Of a DNA stretch of 64,000 nucleotides, positions 34,614-45,022 are shown piece by piece. Source of the DNA: Bacteroidota bacterium (lineage in GTDB: Bacteria; Bacteroidota; Bacteroidia; B-17B0; Aurantibacillaceae). Position 1 is the stretch's first letter, and each line of letters opens with the position of its first letter. Under the pieces are notes generated by a model. It was not told the DNA's origin. It searched no databases and saw only the letters and a program-made list of their open reading frames with translations. Both the position numbers and the translations under genes were made by a program. The stretch spans positions 62,001 to 126,000 of the forward strand of contig JAFDYB010000083.1 in assembly GCA_018267655.1 (NCBI GenBank), in the 5' to 3' direction.

Positions 34614-35579
34614 CTAAGTAAGTATAGCATTTGTATTTAGCTTAAAGCCGCGTAAAAAATCTGAAACAGTCATTTTATTTTTTCCCTCTAATTGTATTTC
34701 GTGCAAATGAACAAAGCCGTTGCTACATGCAATTTTTAAATCTTTTGTTGTAGCATTATTTATACAGGTGCCGTTTATTAAATTGTGCTCATCTTTATTA
34801 AATGTTGCAGAAAATATTTTAATGCTTTTCTCATTGCCGGCATTGTTTAGTAGCGACCAAGCCGTTGGATATGGCGAAAGGCCTTTTATTAAGTTAATTA
34901 TTTTTTCACCGCTTTCATTCCAATTAATTTTCATGGTTTCTTTAAATAATTTTGGTGCATGCGATACAAGCGAAAGATCTTGCTCTTTAAAATGAAGTGA
35001 ATAATTTTCGGCATCTGCTTTTTCAATTTCATTTATTGTTTTTAAAAGCAATTGCGCACCGCTTATCATTAATTTATCATGCAGGGTGCCTGCGGTATCA
35101 CTATTTAAAATAGAAACTTTTTCTTGCATTAAAATTGAACCGGCATCTATTTCGTGTTTTAATTTAAATGTAGTTATTCCGCTTTCAGTATCGCCATTAA
35201 TTATTGCCCAATTAATGGGCGCAGCTCCTCTATATTTTGGTAAAAGAGAAGCATGTAAATTATAGGTTCCTAAGCGTGGCATGTTCCATACAACTTCAGG
35301 CAACATTCTAAAAGCAACAACAATTTGCAAATCGGCTTTTAATATTTTTAGTTCGTTTATAAAATCATTGTCTTTTAAATTTATTGGCTGAAGAATTTTT
35401 AAGTTCTGGCTAAGCGCAAACTCTTTCACTTCGCTCATTTTTACTTGCCTACCTCTTCCGGCAGGTTTATCGGGCGCCGTAATTACTGCTGCAATGGTTA
35501 TTTTATGCTGTAGTAGTATTTTTAAACTCTCAACCGCAAATTGAGGAGTACCCATAAATATAACTTTTAGTGATGTCAT
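34614..35579 (-). CDS. fmt: Methionyl-tRNA formyltransferase
   Basis: A 321-residue enzyme that formylates initiator Met-tRNA. The N-terminal MGTPQFAVESLKILL, the catalytic block NLHASLLPKYRGAAPINWAI near residue 107 and the C-terminal tRNA-binding part are all present. It ends convergently with nothing; the next leftward gene is HU after a 238-bp gap. An imperfect hairpin (ataggcgtatt at 34484-34494 with aatgcgcctat at 34514-34524) lies beyond its stop. Confidence 0.95.
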   Translation of the reverse strand: MTSLKVIFMGTPQFAVESLKILLQHKITIAAVITAPDKPAGRGRQVKMSEVKEFALSQNLKILQPINLKDNDFINELKILKADLQIVVAFRMLPEVVWNMPRLGTYNLHASLLPKYRGAAPINWAIINGDTESGITTFKLKHEIDAGSILMQEKVSILNSDTAGTLHDKLMISGAQLLLKTINEIEKADAENYSLHFKEQDLSLVSHAPKLFKETMKINWNESGEKIINLIKGLSPYPTAWSLLNNAGNEKSIKIFSATFNKDEHNLINGTCINNATTKDLKIACSNGFVHLHEIQLEGKNKMTVSDFLRGFKLNTNAILT

Positions 35580-35604
35580 AAACTTTTAAATAAGGTGCAA
35601 ATAA

Positions 35605-35640
35605 ACAAAAAAAGGCCGAGAATTTTTCCCGACCTTTTTT
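35605..35640 (-). terminator. Intrinsic terminator after T9SS protein copy B
   Basis: aaaaaaaggccgagaa and ttcccgaccttttttt pair with G-T tolerance over about 15 bp. It lies 18 bp after the stop at 35659. Confidence 0.8.
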
Positions 35641-35658
35641 AAAATAAAATTAGTTGTA

Positions 35659-37560
35659 TTATTCAACTATTATTTTTTTAGTAGACTTTTTGTTTTCTCC
35701 TTCAATCGTAATAAAATAAATCCCCTTTGAGAAGTTAGCTAAATTAATTACTTCTGTTTTATTAGAATCAATAGCACTGTTATAAACCACAGAGCCTAAA
35801 ATATTAGTTAATTTAATTTGGTACTTTCCGGCAGCATTAAGAGCAATATTTAATTCGCTTTGCGCAGGATTTGGATATGCATTAAAATTAACTTCGTTTA
35901 ATGCAAGGTCTTTTAAGCCAACGCAAGTGCTTACAGTAAGTACTTGAACAGCTTGAACGCTTCCTGAAACATTAGAAGCAGTTAAACTAATAGTATAAGT
36001 ACCCGGTAAATTAAATGTAAACGTTGGGTTAGATGCTGTTGGGCCGGGAGACACAACAATACCCGAACTAGGATTTGCCCCCCATTGATAATTTATAGGT
36101 GCTGAACCTGTGGTATTATTTGTGCTAGTTACAGCAACTCCTGTACAGGTAACGGCTGCTGATAATACGAAGTTAACTGTTGGGCTAGAGCACACACTTG
36201 CAAATACTGTTTGAGTAGTTGTAGAATTTGTAAAACTGTTAGATGTAATAAGTGTGATAGAGTATGTACCTGAACTAGTATAAGTAAACACAGGCGATGA
36301 TGAATTTGAGTTGGATATTGCCGCAGCAGGGCTAACCGACCATGAATAACTCATTGGCGCATTGCCTAATGAGTTATTTATACCCATATTGGTACCTGTT
36401 CCCGAAGCTAAGCAAACAGTGTTGCTTGACGTTGAGAAAATAGCATTTGCCCCATTGAATTTATATAAGCCTCCTGTTGGACTAAGCGTTGAGGTTTGAA
36501 ATGTAGCTGCCCAACCAGATGTTGAATCCGCAAATTCAACCATTATAAAAGGTATAGCAGTTGTGCCCCAATCCGTCCAAGTTTTTCCACCGTCTTTAGA
36601 GTACGATAAAGCTGTTGATGTGCTTGAATTAGCTGCACTTACAAATATACCTCTGTTTTGAACAGCTGCAACATGGTTTTTTCCAAATTTAGGGTCAACT
36701 ACCATAACCTTTGTCCAGCTTGCTCCACCGTTATTAGTGATATATTCCTCAAAAACAGCCGGAGTAATAGATGTGTTGTAAACAGCAGCAATACCGTTTA
36801 ATGAATCGGTAAAAGCTAAATTTTGAACTTGTAAACTTGCAGTTGGTGTTCCCGGTAATGTAGCCACCGAGTATGTTTGACCGGCATCGGTACTTCTGTA
36901 AACACGTCCTTTGTTAGTTCCAAACCAAAGAAATCTAGAACCATATTTAGCGTATAGGTTTACTAAACCATACTCTCCGGATCCTGCAACCGGAATATTG
37001 CTAGATGGTACCATTGCCCAAGTTGCCCCGGCATTAGTAGTGCGCCAAATTTCAAATGTATTAGGTGAGCCAATTGGATCGCCCAAGGCAATACCTACCG
37101 ACGGTGTTAAAAAAGCAATAAAGTCGCCAAAAGAAGCAGAGTTTGTAAACATACCGGCTGCTGTCATATTAGTCCATGTAGCACCGCCGTTAGTTGTTTG
37201 GTGAATTGCACCTTGCGCTTGAGGGGCTTTTAAAAAAGAGCATACCCAAGCGGTGTTAGCATCAATTGCTTCGAGGTTAGAAATTACGTAAGTGTTTGTA
37301 TCAGAGAAAATATTTCCGGTGTTAAACGTTGTTCCTCCATTAATTGAGCGAGAAAAAGTGTTGTAATTTTGAGAAACTGCTGTTCCTCCATAACCTACGC
37401 TCCACACAACATTTGGGCTTACAGCTTTTAAAAATTTACTGCAAGCGCTTGTCATTGTATAGTTTGTACTTTGTAAAGTTTGCCAATACGGCCCTGGATT
37501 TTGGGCATTAAACTGCATTGCTAATGGCAATAGTAAGGCAGAAAGTAATTTTTTATTCAT
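35659..37560 (-). CDS. Large secreted protein with YCF48/BNR repeats, PKD-like domains and T9SS domain, copy B
   Basis: 633 residues: signal peptide (MNKKLLSALLLPLAMQFNAQ), repeated aspartic-box type units at about residues 120, 280 and 325 (GGATWTNM, GGASWTKV, GGKTWTDWG), two PKD-type segments (SPVFTYTSSGTYSITL and NPTFTFNLPGTYTISL), and a C-terminal sorting domain (FNAYPNPAQSELNIALN, then FSKGIYFITIEGE). It is an exported surface or secreted protein. It is not closely similar to copy A beyond shared tags. Confidence 0.88.
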   Translation of the reverse strand: MNKKLLSALLLPLAMQFNAQNPGPYWQTLQSTNYTMTSACSKFLKAVSPNVVWSVGYGGTAVSQNYNTFSRSINGGTTFNTGNIFSDTNTYVISNLEAIDANTAWVCSFLKAPQAQGAIHQTTNGGATWTNMTAAGMFTNSASFGDFIAFLTPSVGIALGDPIGSPNTFEIWRTTNAGATWAMVPSSNIPVAGSGEYGLVNLYAKYGSRFLWFGTNKGRVYRSTDAGQTYSVATLPGTPTASLQVQNLAFTDSLNGIAAVYNTSITPAVFEEYITNNGGASWTKVMVVDPKFGKNHVAAVQNRGIFVSAANSSTSTALSYSKDGGKTWTDWGTTAIPFIMVEFADSTSGWAATFQTSTLSPTGGLYKFNGANAIFSTSSNTVCLASGTGTNMGINNSLGNAPMSYSWSVSPAAAISNSNSSSPVFTYTSSGTYSITLITSNSFTNSTTTQTVFASVCSSPTVNFVLSAAVTCTGVAVTSTNNTTGSAPINYQWGANPSSGIVVSPGPTASNPTFTFNLPGTYTISLTASNVSGSVQAVQVLTVSTCVGLKDLALNEVNFNAYPNPAQSELNIALNAAGKYQIKLTNILGSVVYNSAIDSNKTEVINLANFSKGIYFITIEGENKKSTKKIIVE

Positions 37561-37805
37561 TGTAATTTATTTTAATTGCATAAATGTAAAAAAACTTTTT
37601 AAACAATGCGCAAAATAGCCTAATTACAATGTTAAAAACGTCTGCTTTTTACATATTTTAATAAAAACTTTGCTTAAAAGGCTTTTTGTACTATAGAGTC
37701 ATAAAATAACTTTTTTTTATCACACTTATTTTTAACATAAGGTAGTTTAAAACAATGCTTTTTATACTTCAAAGTTATCTTTTTCTAGGCTATCTTTATT
37801 AAGAT

Positions 37806-40421
37806 ATGAGCAATAAATTTAGAACGAAGACAAGCGAAGAAAATTCGGAACAAAAGTTGGCTGATGCTGAACCTAAAAAGCTTGCCGAACAAATTGAAAA
37901 GCCCAAAAAACAAAAAGCAAAAGCAATAGAAAATAAAGCAAACAATGCAAGTCCTAAAATTTCTATAAAACAACGCATTGAGCTATTAATAAATTTTTAC
38001 CAAAAAGAGCAAACTCAAAAAATAACAGGGTTACTATTAATTCTATTTTCTATTTACTTAGGCGTTGCGTTTGCTTCCTACGTTTTTACTTGGGAAGTAG
38101 ATCAAGATAAAATTGTTAGCGGCGCTTTATTTTTAAATGAAACAAAAGTTGAAAATTGGTTGGGAAAGTTTGGGGCGCTAATAGCTCATGCCTTTATTTA
38201 TAAGGGCTTTGGAATGGCATCGTTAATTTTAGTACCAGTGCTTTTTATTTTTGGGATTAAAAAATTAACCTTAAAGCCATTTAAATCACTTGCCGGCTTT
38301 AATGCAAAGTGGTTATTCATTACGGTGTGGTCATCAATGGTGCTAGGGTATTTATACAACGATAAGTTATATTTTTTAGGAGGTGGTTTTGCCTACAGTA
38401 TTAATAATTATTTGTCATCGTTAATTGGCGCTGTTGGATTACCGATACTACTAGTTTTTAGTTTATTAGCTTTTTTAGTTTTAAGCATTAATTTAAATTT
38501 CGATTTTTTAATAAAAAAGCAAAAAAGCGATAGCGATGGCCAAACAAACGAAGCGGAAACTGAATTAGTAAATGAAACGCAAAACTACAACAGCGAAATT
38601 AATGAATTACAAATTAGTCCTGAGGAGGAAGCGGAACTTAATAATTTTGAAATAAAACAAAAAGGCGATGACTTAGTTATCGAACCGGTTGAAAACACTA
38701 ATAACTCAGGCATTGAAGTTACGGCACCCGGTAACGAATCAATAATAAAGCCTATTGAAGATGAAAATAATGTTGAGCTTTCGTCAAATATAGAAACAGT
38801 AAACAATAGCATAAAAAATGCTGAACCCGAATTTGAAATTGAGCAAGCCCTTGAAGCCGAAGCCGAAGTGCTTAGCGATGAAAATAAGGCACAAAGATTA
38901 GTTGAAAAATTTGGAGAGTATGACCCTACACTTGATTTGGGATCTTATCAATTTCCAACATTTGATTTGTTATTTGATTACCCCGATTCAAAAGGAAAAG
39001 TTACACAAGAAGAACTTGTAGCCAATAAAGACAAAATAGTGCTTACACTAAAAAACTTTGGGATTGAAATAGATCGCATAATGGCCACTGTTGGCCCTAC
39101 TGTTACTTTGTATGAAATAGTGCCTGCACCGGGAGTTAGAATAAGTAAAATAAAAAATTTAGAAGATGACATTGCTTTAAGTTTGGCTGCTTTAGGTATT
39201 CGTATTATTGCGCCAATGCCCGGAAAGGGAACAATTGGAATAGAGGTTCCAAATCAAAACCCTGAGATGGTTCCGATGAAAAACATTTTAGCGTCAGATA
39301 AATTTAATAACTCCTTATTTGAATTGCCAATTGCATTAGGTAAAACAATAAGCAACGAAATATTTGTTGCTGATCTAACAAAAATGCCACATTTACTTAT
39401 GGCAGGCGCCACAGGTCAAGGAAAATCAGTTGGGTTAAATGCGGTTTTAGTTTCATTACTTTATAAAAAGCATCCCGCTCAAGTAAAATTTGTTTTGGTT
39501 GATCCTAAAAAAGTAGAGTTAACTTTATTTAAACAAATTGAACGTCATTTTTTAGCAAAATTACCCAACGCCGAAGAAGCAATAATAACCGATAATACAA
39601 AGGTAATACACACATTAAATTCCTTATGTATTGAAATGGATAATCGCTATGCCTTGCTTGAAGATGCACAAGTGCGTAACATTAAAGAATATAATGCAAA
39701 ATTCATAAATCGAAAATTAAACCCCAATGAAGGCCACAAGTACTTGCCATACATAGTTTTAGTGGTAGATGAATTTGCTGATTTAATCATGACTGCCGGT
39801 AAGGAAGTAGAAACACCTATAGCTCGTTTAGCGCAATTAGCAAGGGCCGTTGGGATTCATTTAATTATTGCAACGCAACGCCCATCGGTAAATATAATTA
39901 CCGGAACTATTAAAGCAAATTTCCCGGCACGCATTGCATTTAGAGTTACGAGTAAAATAGATAGTCGCACTATATTAGATGGCGGTGGGGCAGACCAACT
40001 TGTTGGACGCGGCGATATGCTACTAAGTACTGGAAATGATTTAATCAGGATACAATGCGCTTTTGTTGACACACCTGAAGTAGATAAAATTACTGAATTT
40101 ATTGGCAGCCAAAGAGCATACCCTAGCGCATTTTTATTACCGGAATATGTTGGCGAAGATGGAAGTGATGGCAAAGAGGCGATTGATTTAAGTGAGCGAG
40201 ATAAAGAGTTTGAAAACGCTGCAAAATTAGTAGTACAATTTCAACAAGGCTCTGCTTCATTTTTGCAACGTAAATTAAAATTAGGGTACAATAGAGCGGG
40301 TAGAATTGTTGATCAATTGGAGGCTGCGGGAATAATAGGCCCTTTTGAAGGTTCAAAAGCCCGCGAGGTGCGTTGTAAAACAATGGAAGATTTGCAACAG
40401 ATTTTAGATAGTATAAAATAA
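37806..40421 (+). CDS. ftsK: DNA translocase FtsK
   Basis: An 871-residue ATP-driven DNA pump for chromosome resolution at division. A basic N-terminal tail precedes four or five membrane helices (residues about 70-235), an acidic Glu/Asn-rich linker (about 240-370) and the motor domain. Walker A is LLMAGATGQGKSVGLNA near residue 530; Walker B is YIVLVVDEFADLI near 650. The C-terminal gamma winged helix with KLKLGYNRAGRIVDQLE is present. The start follows a TATCTTTA element at 37791-37798, 8 bp before the ATG. Confidence 0.95.
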   Translation: MSNKFRTKTSEENSEQKLADAEPKKLAEQIEKPKKQKAKAIENKANNASPKISIKQRIELLINFYQKEQTQKITGLLLILFSIYLGVAFASYVFTWEVDQDKIVSGALFLNETKVENWLGKFGALIAHAFIYKGFGMASLILVPVLFIFGIKKLTLKPFKSLAGFNAKWLFITVWSSMVLGYLYNDKLYFLGGGFAYSINNYLSSLIGAVGLPILLVFSLLAFLVLSINLNFDFLIKKQKSDSDGQTNEAETELVNETQNYNSEINELQISPEEEAELNNFEIKQKGDDLVIEPVENTNNSGIEVTAPGNESIIKPIEDENNVELSSNIETVNNSIKNAEPEFEIEQALEAEAEVLSDENKAQRLVEKFGEYDPTLDLGSYQFPTFDLLFDYPDSKGKVTQEELVANKDKIVLTLKNFGIEIDRIMATVGPTVTLYEIVPAPGVRISKIKNLEDDIALSLAALGIRIIAPMPGKGTIGIEVPNQNPEMVPMKNILASDKFNNSLFELPIALGKTISNEIFVADLTKMPHLLMAGATGQGKSVGLNAVLVSLLYKKHPAQVKFVLVDPKKVELTLFKQIERHFLAKLPNAEEAIITDNTKVIHTLNSLCIEMDNRYALLEDAQVRNIKEYNAKFINRKLNPNEGHKYLPYIVLVVDEFADLIMTAGKEVETPIARLAQLARAVGIHLIIATQRPSVNIITGTIKANFPARIAFRVTSKIDSRTILDGGGADQLVGRGDMLLSTGNDLIRIQCAFVDTPEVDKITEFIGSQRAYPSAFLLPEYVGEDGSDGKEAIDLSERDKEFENAAKLVVQFQQGSASFLQRKLKLGYNRAGRIVDQLEAAGIIGPFEGSKAREVRCKTMEDLQQILDSIK

Positions 40422-40445
40422 TGATTTAATTAAATAATCAAAAAA

Positions 40446-41243
40446 TCACTTTGGTTTAATTTCATTAAAGCTTATGCTTGCGCCGATACTTGCTAACAAA
40501 GGGCCAAAAGTAAGTCCAATAATACTTCCTATAAACAAGGGTAAGGCCCAAAACAACGAATATATAAAACCAATACCGCAAGCATAGCCTTTATTGGCTT
40601 TAAATAGCGAAATACTTTGAGAGATACTCATTTTACGGCGTTCGCAATTATAATCTAAAAATGAAATACCTAAAAAATACCAGGTTATTAAGAATAGCAA
40701 TGGCATTGTAATTACTACAGATACCGGAAAAAACAAATTAACTGCTACTATAATAAAAGTGAAGAGATACTCAAAAAACATGTTTCTCAAGCTAAATAAT
40801 ATTCCTCTTACAGTATCTTTTAATGTTTGAATTAAGTTGAATTTTTGTTTTTGCCCTGTTATCAGCGTTTCAGTTTTTTCAGAGACAATTGATAAAATTG
40901 GCGACAAAATTATTAGCATAAAATATTTAGTAAATGTTCCGCTTACAAACCATAAAAGTATTTTTAACACGAAACTTAGCAACCACCCTACTTTATGAAG
41001 TATAAAAATATTTGAAAGTAAATTAAAAACGTAATTGTCTTGAGCATGTGTTTTTAAATACTCTTTCACTACATTTCCGATATAGGACAACAGTGTAAAA
41101 CTGGCATAAATACTAATAACCCAAGTAAATATCCAAATTATAAGATTAACAAATAAAAAAGGCCACAAGCCTTTTTCAAATAAAAATGTAAAAGCTTTAA
41201 AGCAATTAGAAACACCTCTTATAAACTGCGAAAAAAAAATCAT
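40446..41243 (-). CDS. EI24/CysZ-like membrane protein
   Basis: About 265 residues from the ATG at 41243 (MIFFSQFIRGVSNCFKAF); an upstream TTG would add three residues. Five or six hydrophobic segments and the DYNCERRKMS loop near residue 205 match the EI24 domain family, to which CysZ sulfate permeases belong. Sulfate transport is possible but no cys genes are nearby. Confidence 0.82.
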   Translation of the reverse strand: MIFFSQFIRGVSNCFKAFTFLFEKGLWPFLFVNLIIWIFTWVISIYASFTLLSYIGNVVKEYLKTHAQDNYVFNLLSNIFILHKVGWLLSFVLKILLWFVSGTFTKYFMLIILSPILSIVSEKTETLITGQKQKFNLIQTLKDTVRGILFSLRNMFFEYLFTFIIVAVNLFFPVSVVITMPLLFLITWYFLGISFLDYNCERRKMSISQSISLFKANKGYACGIGFIYSLFWALPLFIGSIIGLTFGPLLASIGASISFNEIKPK

Positions 41244-41265
41244 GTTGTTCAAGTGATTTGGCGTG

Positions 41266-43290
41266 TTATGATTCTAGCAATTTTTTTTCAAGTAAGTGCA
41301 TCTCATCGCGTAGTTTAGCAGCAAGCAAAAAGTCCATTTCTTTTGCAGCACGAAGCATGCTGCTTTTTGTTGTTGCAATTTTCTTTTTTAATGCATCGTG
41401 GTTTAAATAAATAGGGCTTTCTTCAGCAGCCATGCTTACCAATAAAGGATCTTGATACGCTTTTACAACTTTACCATTTAATGTTATTTCAACAGTGCCA
41501 AGGGCCGGACTTTGTGCTTTTTTTCTGCCGGCTTGCACAGGGGTTATATTATGTTTGAAATTATATTCTAATTGTTTTTTTCGTCTTCTTTCTGTTTCAT
41601 CAATTGTTCGTTGCATGCTTTCTGTAATTGAATCGGCATACATTACAACACGACCATTAACATTACGCGCTGCGCGCCCAACTGTTTGAACTAAGCTTGT
41701 AACATTTCTTAAAAAACCTTCTTTATCTGCATCTAATATTGCAACAAGGCTCACTTCCGGTAAATCAAGCCCCTCGCGTAGCAAATTAATACCAATTAAA
41801 ACATCAAACATGCCTGCTCTAAGTTGTCGTAAAATTTCAATTCGTTCAAGAGTATCTACTTCGCTATGAATATACCTGCATCTAACTTGTAATTTTGAAA
41901 GATACTTTGTTAACTCTTCTGCCATACGCTTTGTAAGGGTAGTAACTAAAACTCTTTCATCTTGCGCTGCTGTTTTTTTTATCTCTTCGAGTAAATCATC
42001 AATTTGATTAGTGCAGGGACGTATTTCAATATAAGGATCAATAATGCCCGTGGGTCTAATTAACTGCTCCACCACAAGCCCCCCCGATAACTCTAACTCT
42101 GTATGAGCAGGTGTTGCACTAATAAAAATTACCTGGTTTTGCAGTGCTACAAATTCTTCGTATTTCAACGGGCGATTGTCGAGTGCTGATGGTAGGCGAA
42201 ACCCAAATTCAACTAAATTTTGTTTTCTGCTTAAATCGCCGCCAAACATAGCTCTTACTTGTGGTAAGGTAACATGGCTTTCGTCAATAATCATCAAATA
42301 ATCCTCCGGAAAATAATCAAGAAGGCAAAAAGGCCTAACTCCGGGGTTACGCCCATCTAAGTATCGTGAGTAGTTTTCAATTCCGCTACAATAACCTAAT
42401 TCTCTTATCATTTCTAAATCAAAATTAACGCGTTCTTCTAGTCGTTTTGCTTCGAGTATTTTGTTTTGATCCTTAAAAAAATCAAGTTGCTTTAATTTAT
42501 CTTCTTCAATTTTATGTATTGCATTTTGTAAAGAATCGGGAGCAGTTAAAAAAATATTTGCGGGATAAATTGTAAAAGCATCAAACTTTTCGATAGGTTG
42601 ATTATTAATAAAATCAAATGTTTCTATGCTTTCAATTTCATCTCCAAAAAACAGTATGCGCACAGCATAATCAGCATAAGGTAAATTTACATCTAGGGTG
42701 TCGCCTTTAACTCTAAAAGTTCCTCTATTAAAGTCCGTCGTGGTGCGTGAGTAAAGCGCTTGAACTAATTTGTGCAATAATTTATTGCGCGAAATTACTT
42801 GCCCAATTTTTAAAGAAGTGATATTTGATTTGAAATTTGCGGGATTACCCATGCCGTATATACAGCTTACTGATGACACTACAATAACATCGCGCCGCCC
42901 AGACAGGAGGGCAGATGTTGCACTTAAACGAAGCTTTTCAATTTCTTCGTTAATTGAAAGATCTTTTTCTATATAGGTACCGGTAGTTGGTAAATAGGCT
43001 TCCGGTTGATAATAATCATAATAGCTCACAAAATATTCAACGGCATTCTTAGGGAAAAATAATTTTAATTCGTTGTATAACTGTGCTGCCAATGTTTTAT
43101 TATGACTTAACACTAAGGTTGGACGGTTAGTTTGATTAATTACATTAGCAGCAGTAAAAGTTTTTCCGCTACCGGTAACACCCAAAAGCACTTGATATTT
43201 TTGCTGTGCGTTTATTGCCTGAATTAGTTGTCTAATTGCTTCAGGCTGATCGCCCGTGGGTTGAAACTCAGAAATTAAATTAAATGCCAT
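41266..43290 (-). CDS. uvrB: Excinuclease ABC subunit B
   Basis: A 674-residue nucleotide-excision repair helicase-like subunit. Walker A is GVTGSGKTFTAAN near residue 38, the beta-hairpin is YYDYYQPEAYLPTTGTYIEK near 91, the DESHVTLPQVRAMF box is near 345, and helicase motif VI is QTVGRAARNVNGRV near 545. The C-terminal UVR helix pair ends the protein (AKLRDEMHLLEKKLL). The length matches the family. Confidence 0.97.
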   Translation of the reverse strand: MAFNLISEFQPTGDQPEAIRQLIQAINAQQKYQVLLGVTGSGKTFTAANVINQTNRPTLVLSHNKTLAAQLYNELKLFFPKNAVEYFVSYYDYYQPEAYLPTTGTYIEKDLSINEEIEKLRLSATSALLSGRRDVIVVSSVSCIYGMGNPANFKSNITSLKIGQVISRNKLLHKLVQALYSRTTTDFNRGTFRVKGDTLDVNLPYADYAVRILFFGDEIESIETFDFINNQPIEKFDAFTIYPANIFLTAPDSLQNAIHKIEEDKLKQLDFFKDQNKILEAKRLEERVNFDLEMIRELGYCSGIENYSRYLDGRNPGVRPFCLLDYFPEDYLMIIDESHVTLPQVRAMFGGDLSRKQNLVEFGFRLPSALDNRPLKYEEFVALQNQVIFISATPAHTELELSGGLVVEQLIRPTGIIDPYIEIRPCTNQIDDLLEEIKKTAAQDERVLVTTLTKRMAEELTKYLSKLQVRCRYIHSEVDTLERIEILRQLRAGMFDVLIGINLLREGLDLPEVSLVAILDADKEGFLRNVTSLVQTVGRAARNVNGRVVMYADSITESMQRTIDETERRRKKQLEYNFKHNITPVQAGRKKAQSPALGTVEITLNGKVVKAYQDPLLVSMAAEESPIYLNHDALKKKIATTKSSMLRAAKEMDFLLAAKLRDEMHLLEKKLLES

Positions 43291-43306
43291 TGCCTATTTT
43301 ACTAAA

Positions 43307-44617
43307 TTACATTTTATTTAAAACATCAGCTAATTGTTTTGTTAAGTTTTTTCTTGAAAACTCAGAGATTGATGAACGCCTGTTAAAATTATTTTCATTT
43401 AAAAATAAATGTAAAACATTTTTTTTAAGGCTTTCTAAATCATCAAAATTGCTTATTATGCCACATTGCGTTTTATTGATTATTTCGGCTAAATCGCCAT
43501 TTGTGGGGCCAATAGTTAATATTGGCGTGCCCGAAGCCATGTATTCAAAAAATTTACCGGTTAGTATGCCTTTAGCATTTTTTGTGCGGTTAACTAACAA
43601 TAACAATACTTTTGATTTTTTTTGTTCTTCTGCTACTTGATTATGTGGTATGTAATCAATTTTTTGAAGGTATGGAGTTAAACCAAATTTATTTAGTTGT
43701 TCAAGCACAAACACATCAACTTTGCCTATTAATTTAATTTTTAAGTGCTGCTTAAAATTTTCGTTTTCTGAAACTAATTGCGAAAGCACTTTCCACAATT
43801 CATTTGGATTACGGTCTTTTACTAAAGTGCCAATGTGAGTAATGCTAAAATCAAAATCTTTTTGTACTAATTTATCTGAGTAATCACTTTCGTCAAAACC
43901 GTTTGTAATTACTTTAAATTTATCATCTGCACTTATGTTTTCTTTAGTTTTTAAAATAGTTTTAAACTCATTACTCATATCATTGCCAATGCTTAGTACA
44001 ATGTTAGCATGTTTTAAAATAAGCAATTCAAGCCTATGGTGCTTTGCATTTGCCATAGGGCTAAGCATTAACTTCTCATAAAAGTCAATGTTTGTCCATG
44101 GGTCTCTAAAATCAGCTAACCATTTAATTTTTGGGAATTTTTTTTTCAAGCCTAAGGCAATAAGGTGCATGCTATGCGGTGGCCCACTGCTTACAATATA
44201 ATTAATGCTATGTTTTTGTATGTAAGCCGATAAAACTTTTATGCTTGGTTTTATCCAAAAACGTCGGGCATCGGGGATAAAAAAATTACCCCTGAGCCAA
44301 ACGCTAATTTTTTGTGTTATACCTTGCTTTTTACCTTCATTTAAAAAAGAAGCATTAATTTTTTCGGAAGGTTTTTTTCCTGTAAATTTTTTGTAAATAG
44401 CGTAAGGCTCCCAAATGGGTTGCTTTAAGACCTCAATATCTTTTGGAATATCTTGAGTTAGACTCTCGTCAATAACAGGCATTTCAGGGTTTAAAGCAGT
44501 ATAAATAATAGGTTCCCAGCCAAAATCGCGTAAGTATTTTACAAATTTAAGCCATCGCTGAACCCCTGCACCACCTGCAGGAGGCCAATAGTAAGTGATT
44601 ATTAATACTTTTTTCAA
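43307..44617 (-). CDS. GT4-like glycosyltransferase
   Basis: A 436-residue GT-B protein. It opens with VLIITYYWPPAGGAGVQRWL, the common nucleotide-sugar enzyme N-terminus, and has a C-terminal donor-binding part with GKFFEYMASGTPILTIGPTN near residue 360 and a preceding IGTLVKDRNPNELW segment. The start codon is TTG at 44617. It lies 17 bp beyond the uvrB start, in the same direction. Substrate unknown; polymer or lipid glycosylation likely. Confidence 0.88.
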   Translation of the reverse strand: MKKVLIITYYWPPAGGAGVQRWLKFVKYLRDFGWEPIIYTALNPEMPVIDESLTQDIPKDIEVLKQPIWEPYAIYKKFTGKKPSEKINASFLNEGKKQGITQKISVWLRGNFFIPDARRFWIKPSIKVLSAYIQKHSINYIVSSGPPHSMHLIALGLKKKFPKIKWLADFRDPWTNIDFYEKLMLSPMANAKHHRLELLILKHANIVLSIGNDMSNEFKTILKTKENISADDKFKVITNGFDESDYSDKLVQKDFDFSITHIGTLVKDRNPNELWKVLSQLVSENENFKQHLKIKLIGKVDVFVLEQLNKFGLTPYLQKIDYIPHNQVAEEQKKSKVLLLLVNRTKNAKGILTGKFFEYMASGTPILTIGPTNGDLAEIINKTQCGIISNFDDLESLKKNVLHLFLNENNFNRRSSISEFSRKNLTKQLADVLNKM

Positions 44618-44628
44618 AAAATAAAAAA

Positions 44629-44664
44629 GCCGAAAATGCTTAAAGTTACAGCTGGCATTTTCGG
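44629..44664 (-). terminator. Intrinsic terminator of the small secreted protein gene
   Basis: gccgaaaatgc and gcattttcggc form an 11-bp perfect stem; on the minus strand it is followed by a T run. It lies just after the stop at 44687. Confidence 0.88.
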
Positions 44665-44686
44665 CATTAAGGTTAATGGTTGGATG

Positions 44687-44932
44687 TTAATTTTTTTCTT
44701 TTTTTGGCATTTTCTCTTTTTTCGGTTCAGGCTTGTCTTTTGGGTCAGGCATTCCTTTTTCGTTTATTGCCATGCGAGTAGCTCCTTTTTTAGGCGCATC
44801 TTCTTTCTTGGTAGCTTCTTCGCTAGTTGGTTTAGCTTCTTTTTTTGCAGGCTCTTGTTTAGCGTGATCTTGTGCCGACATAAAAGTTAATCCTGCAACT
44901 ATTAATGCTACGGTTAAAATTTGTTTTTTCAT
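44687..44932 (-). CDS. Small Lys/Glu/Pro-rich secreted protein
   Basis: 81 residues: signal peptide (MKKQILTVALIVAGLTFMSA) then a strongly charged low-complexity chain (repeated KKE, PAKKEA, PKKEK motifs). No fold is suggested. The gene has its own terminator and an upstream TAACTTCG-like -7 box. Its function is unknown. Confidence 0.65.
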   Translation of the reverse strand: MKKQILTVALIVAGLTFMSAQDHAKQEPAKKEAKPTSEEATKKEDAPKKGATRMAINEKGMPDPKDKPEPKKEKMPKKEKN

Positions 44933-44976
44933 GATTTTATTATTTGTTGATTAAGCGAAGTTACATTTTTTTTTTG

Positions 44977-45004
44977 AAAAAAAGCACCTTAAATAAATTT
45001 AAGG
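44977..45004 (-). terminator. Terminator presumably once belonging to the SpoIIE phosphatase gene
   Basis: ccttaaat and atttaagg pair perfectly around two bases; on the minus strand a run of seven T residues follows. The gene now directly upstream on this strand is the inserted cassette; the SpoIIE gene ends 766 bp away. Confidence 0.65.
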
Positions 45005-45022
45005 CATTTGCGCTTCAATAAA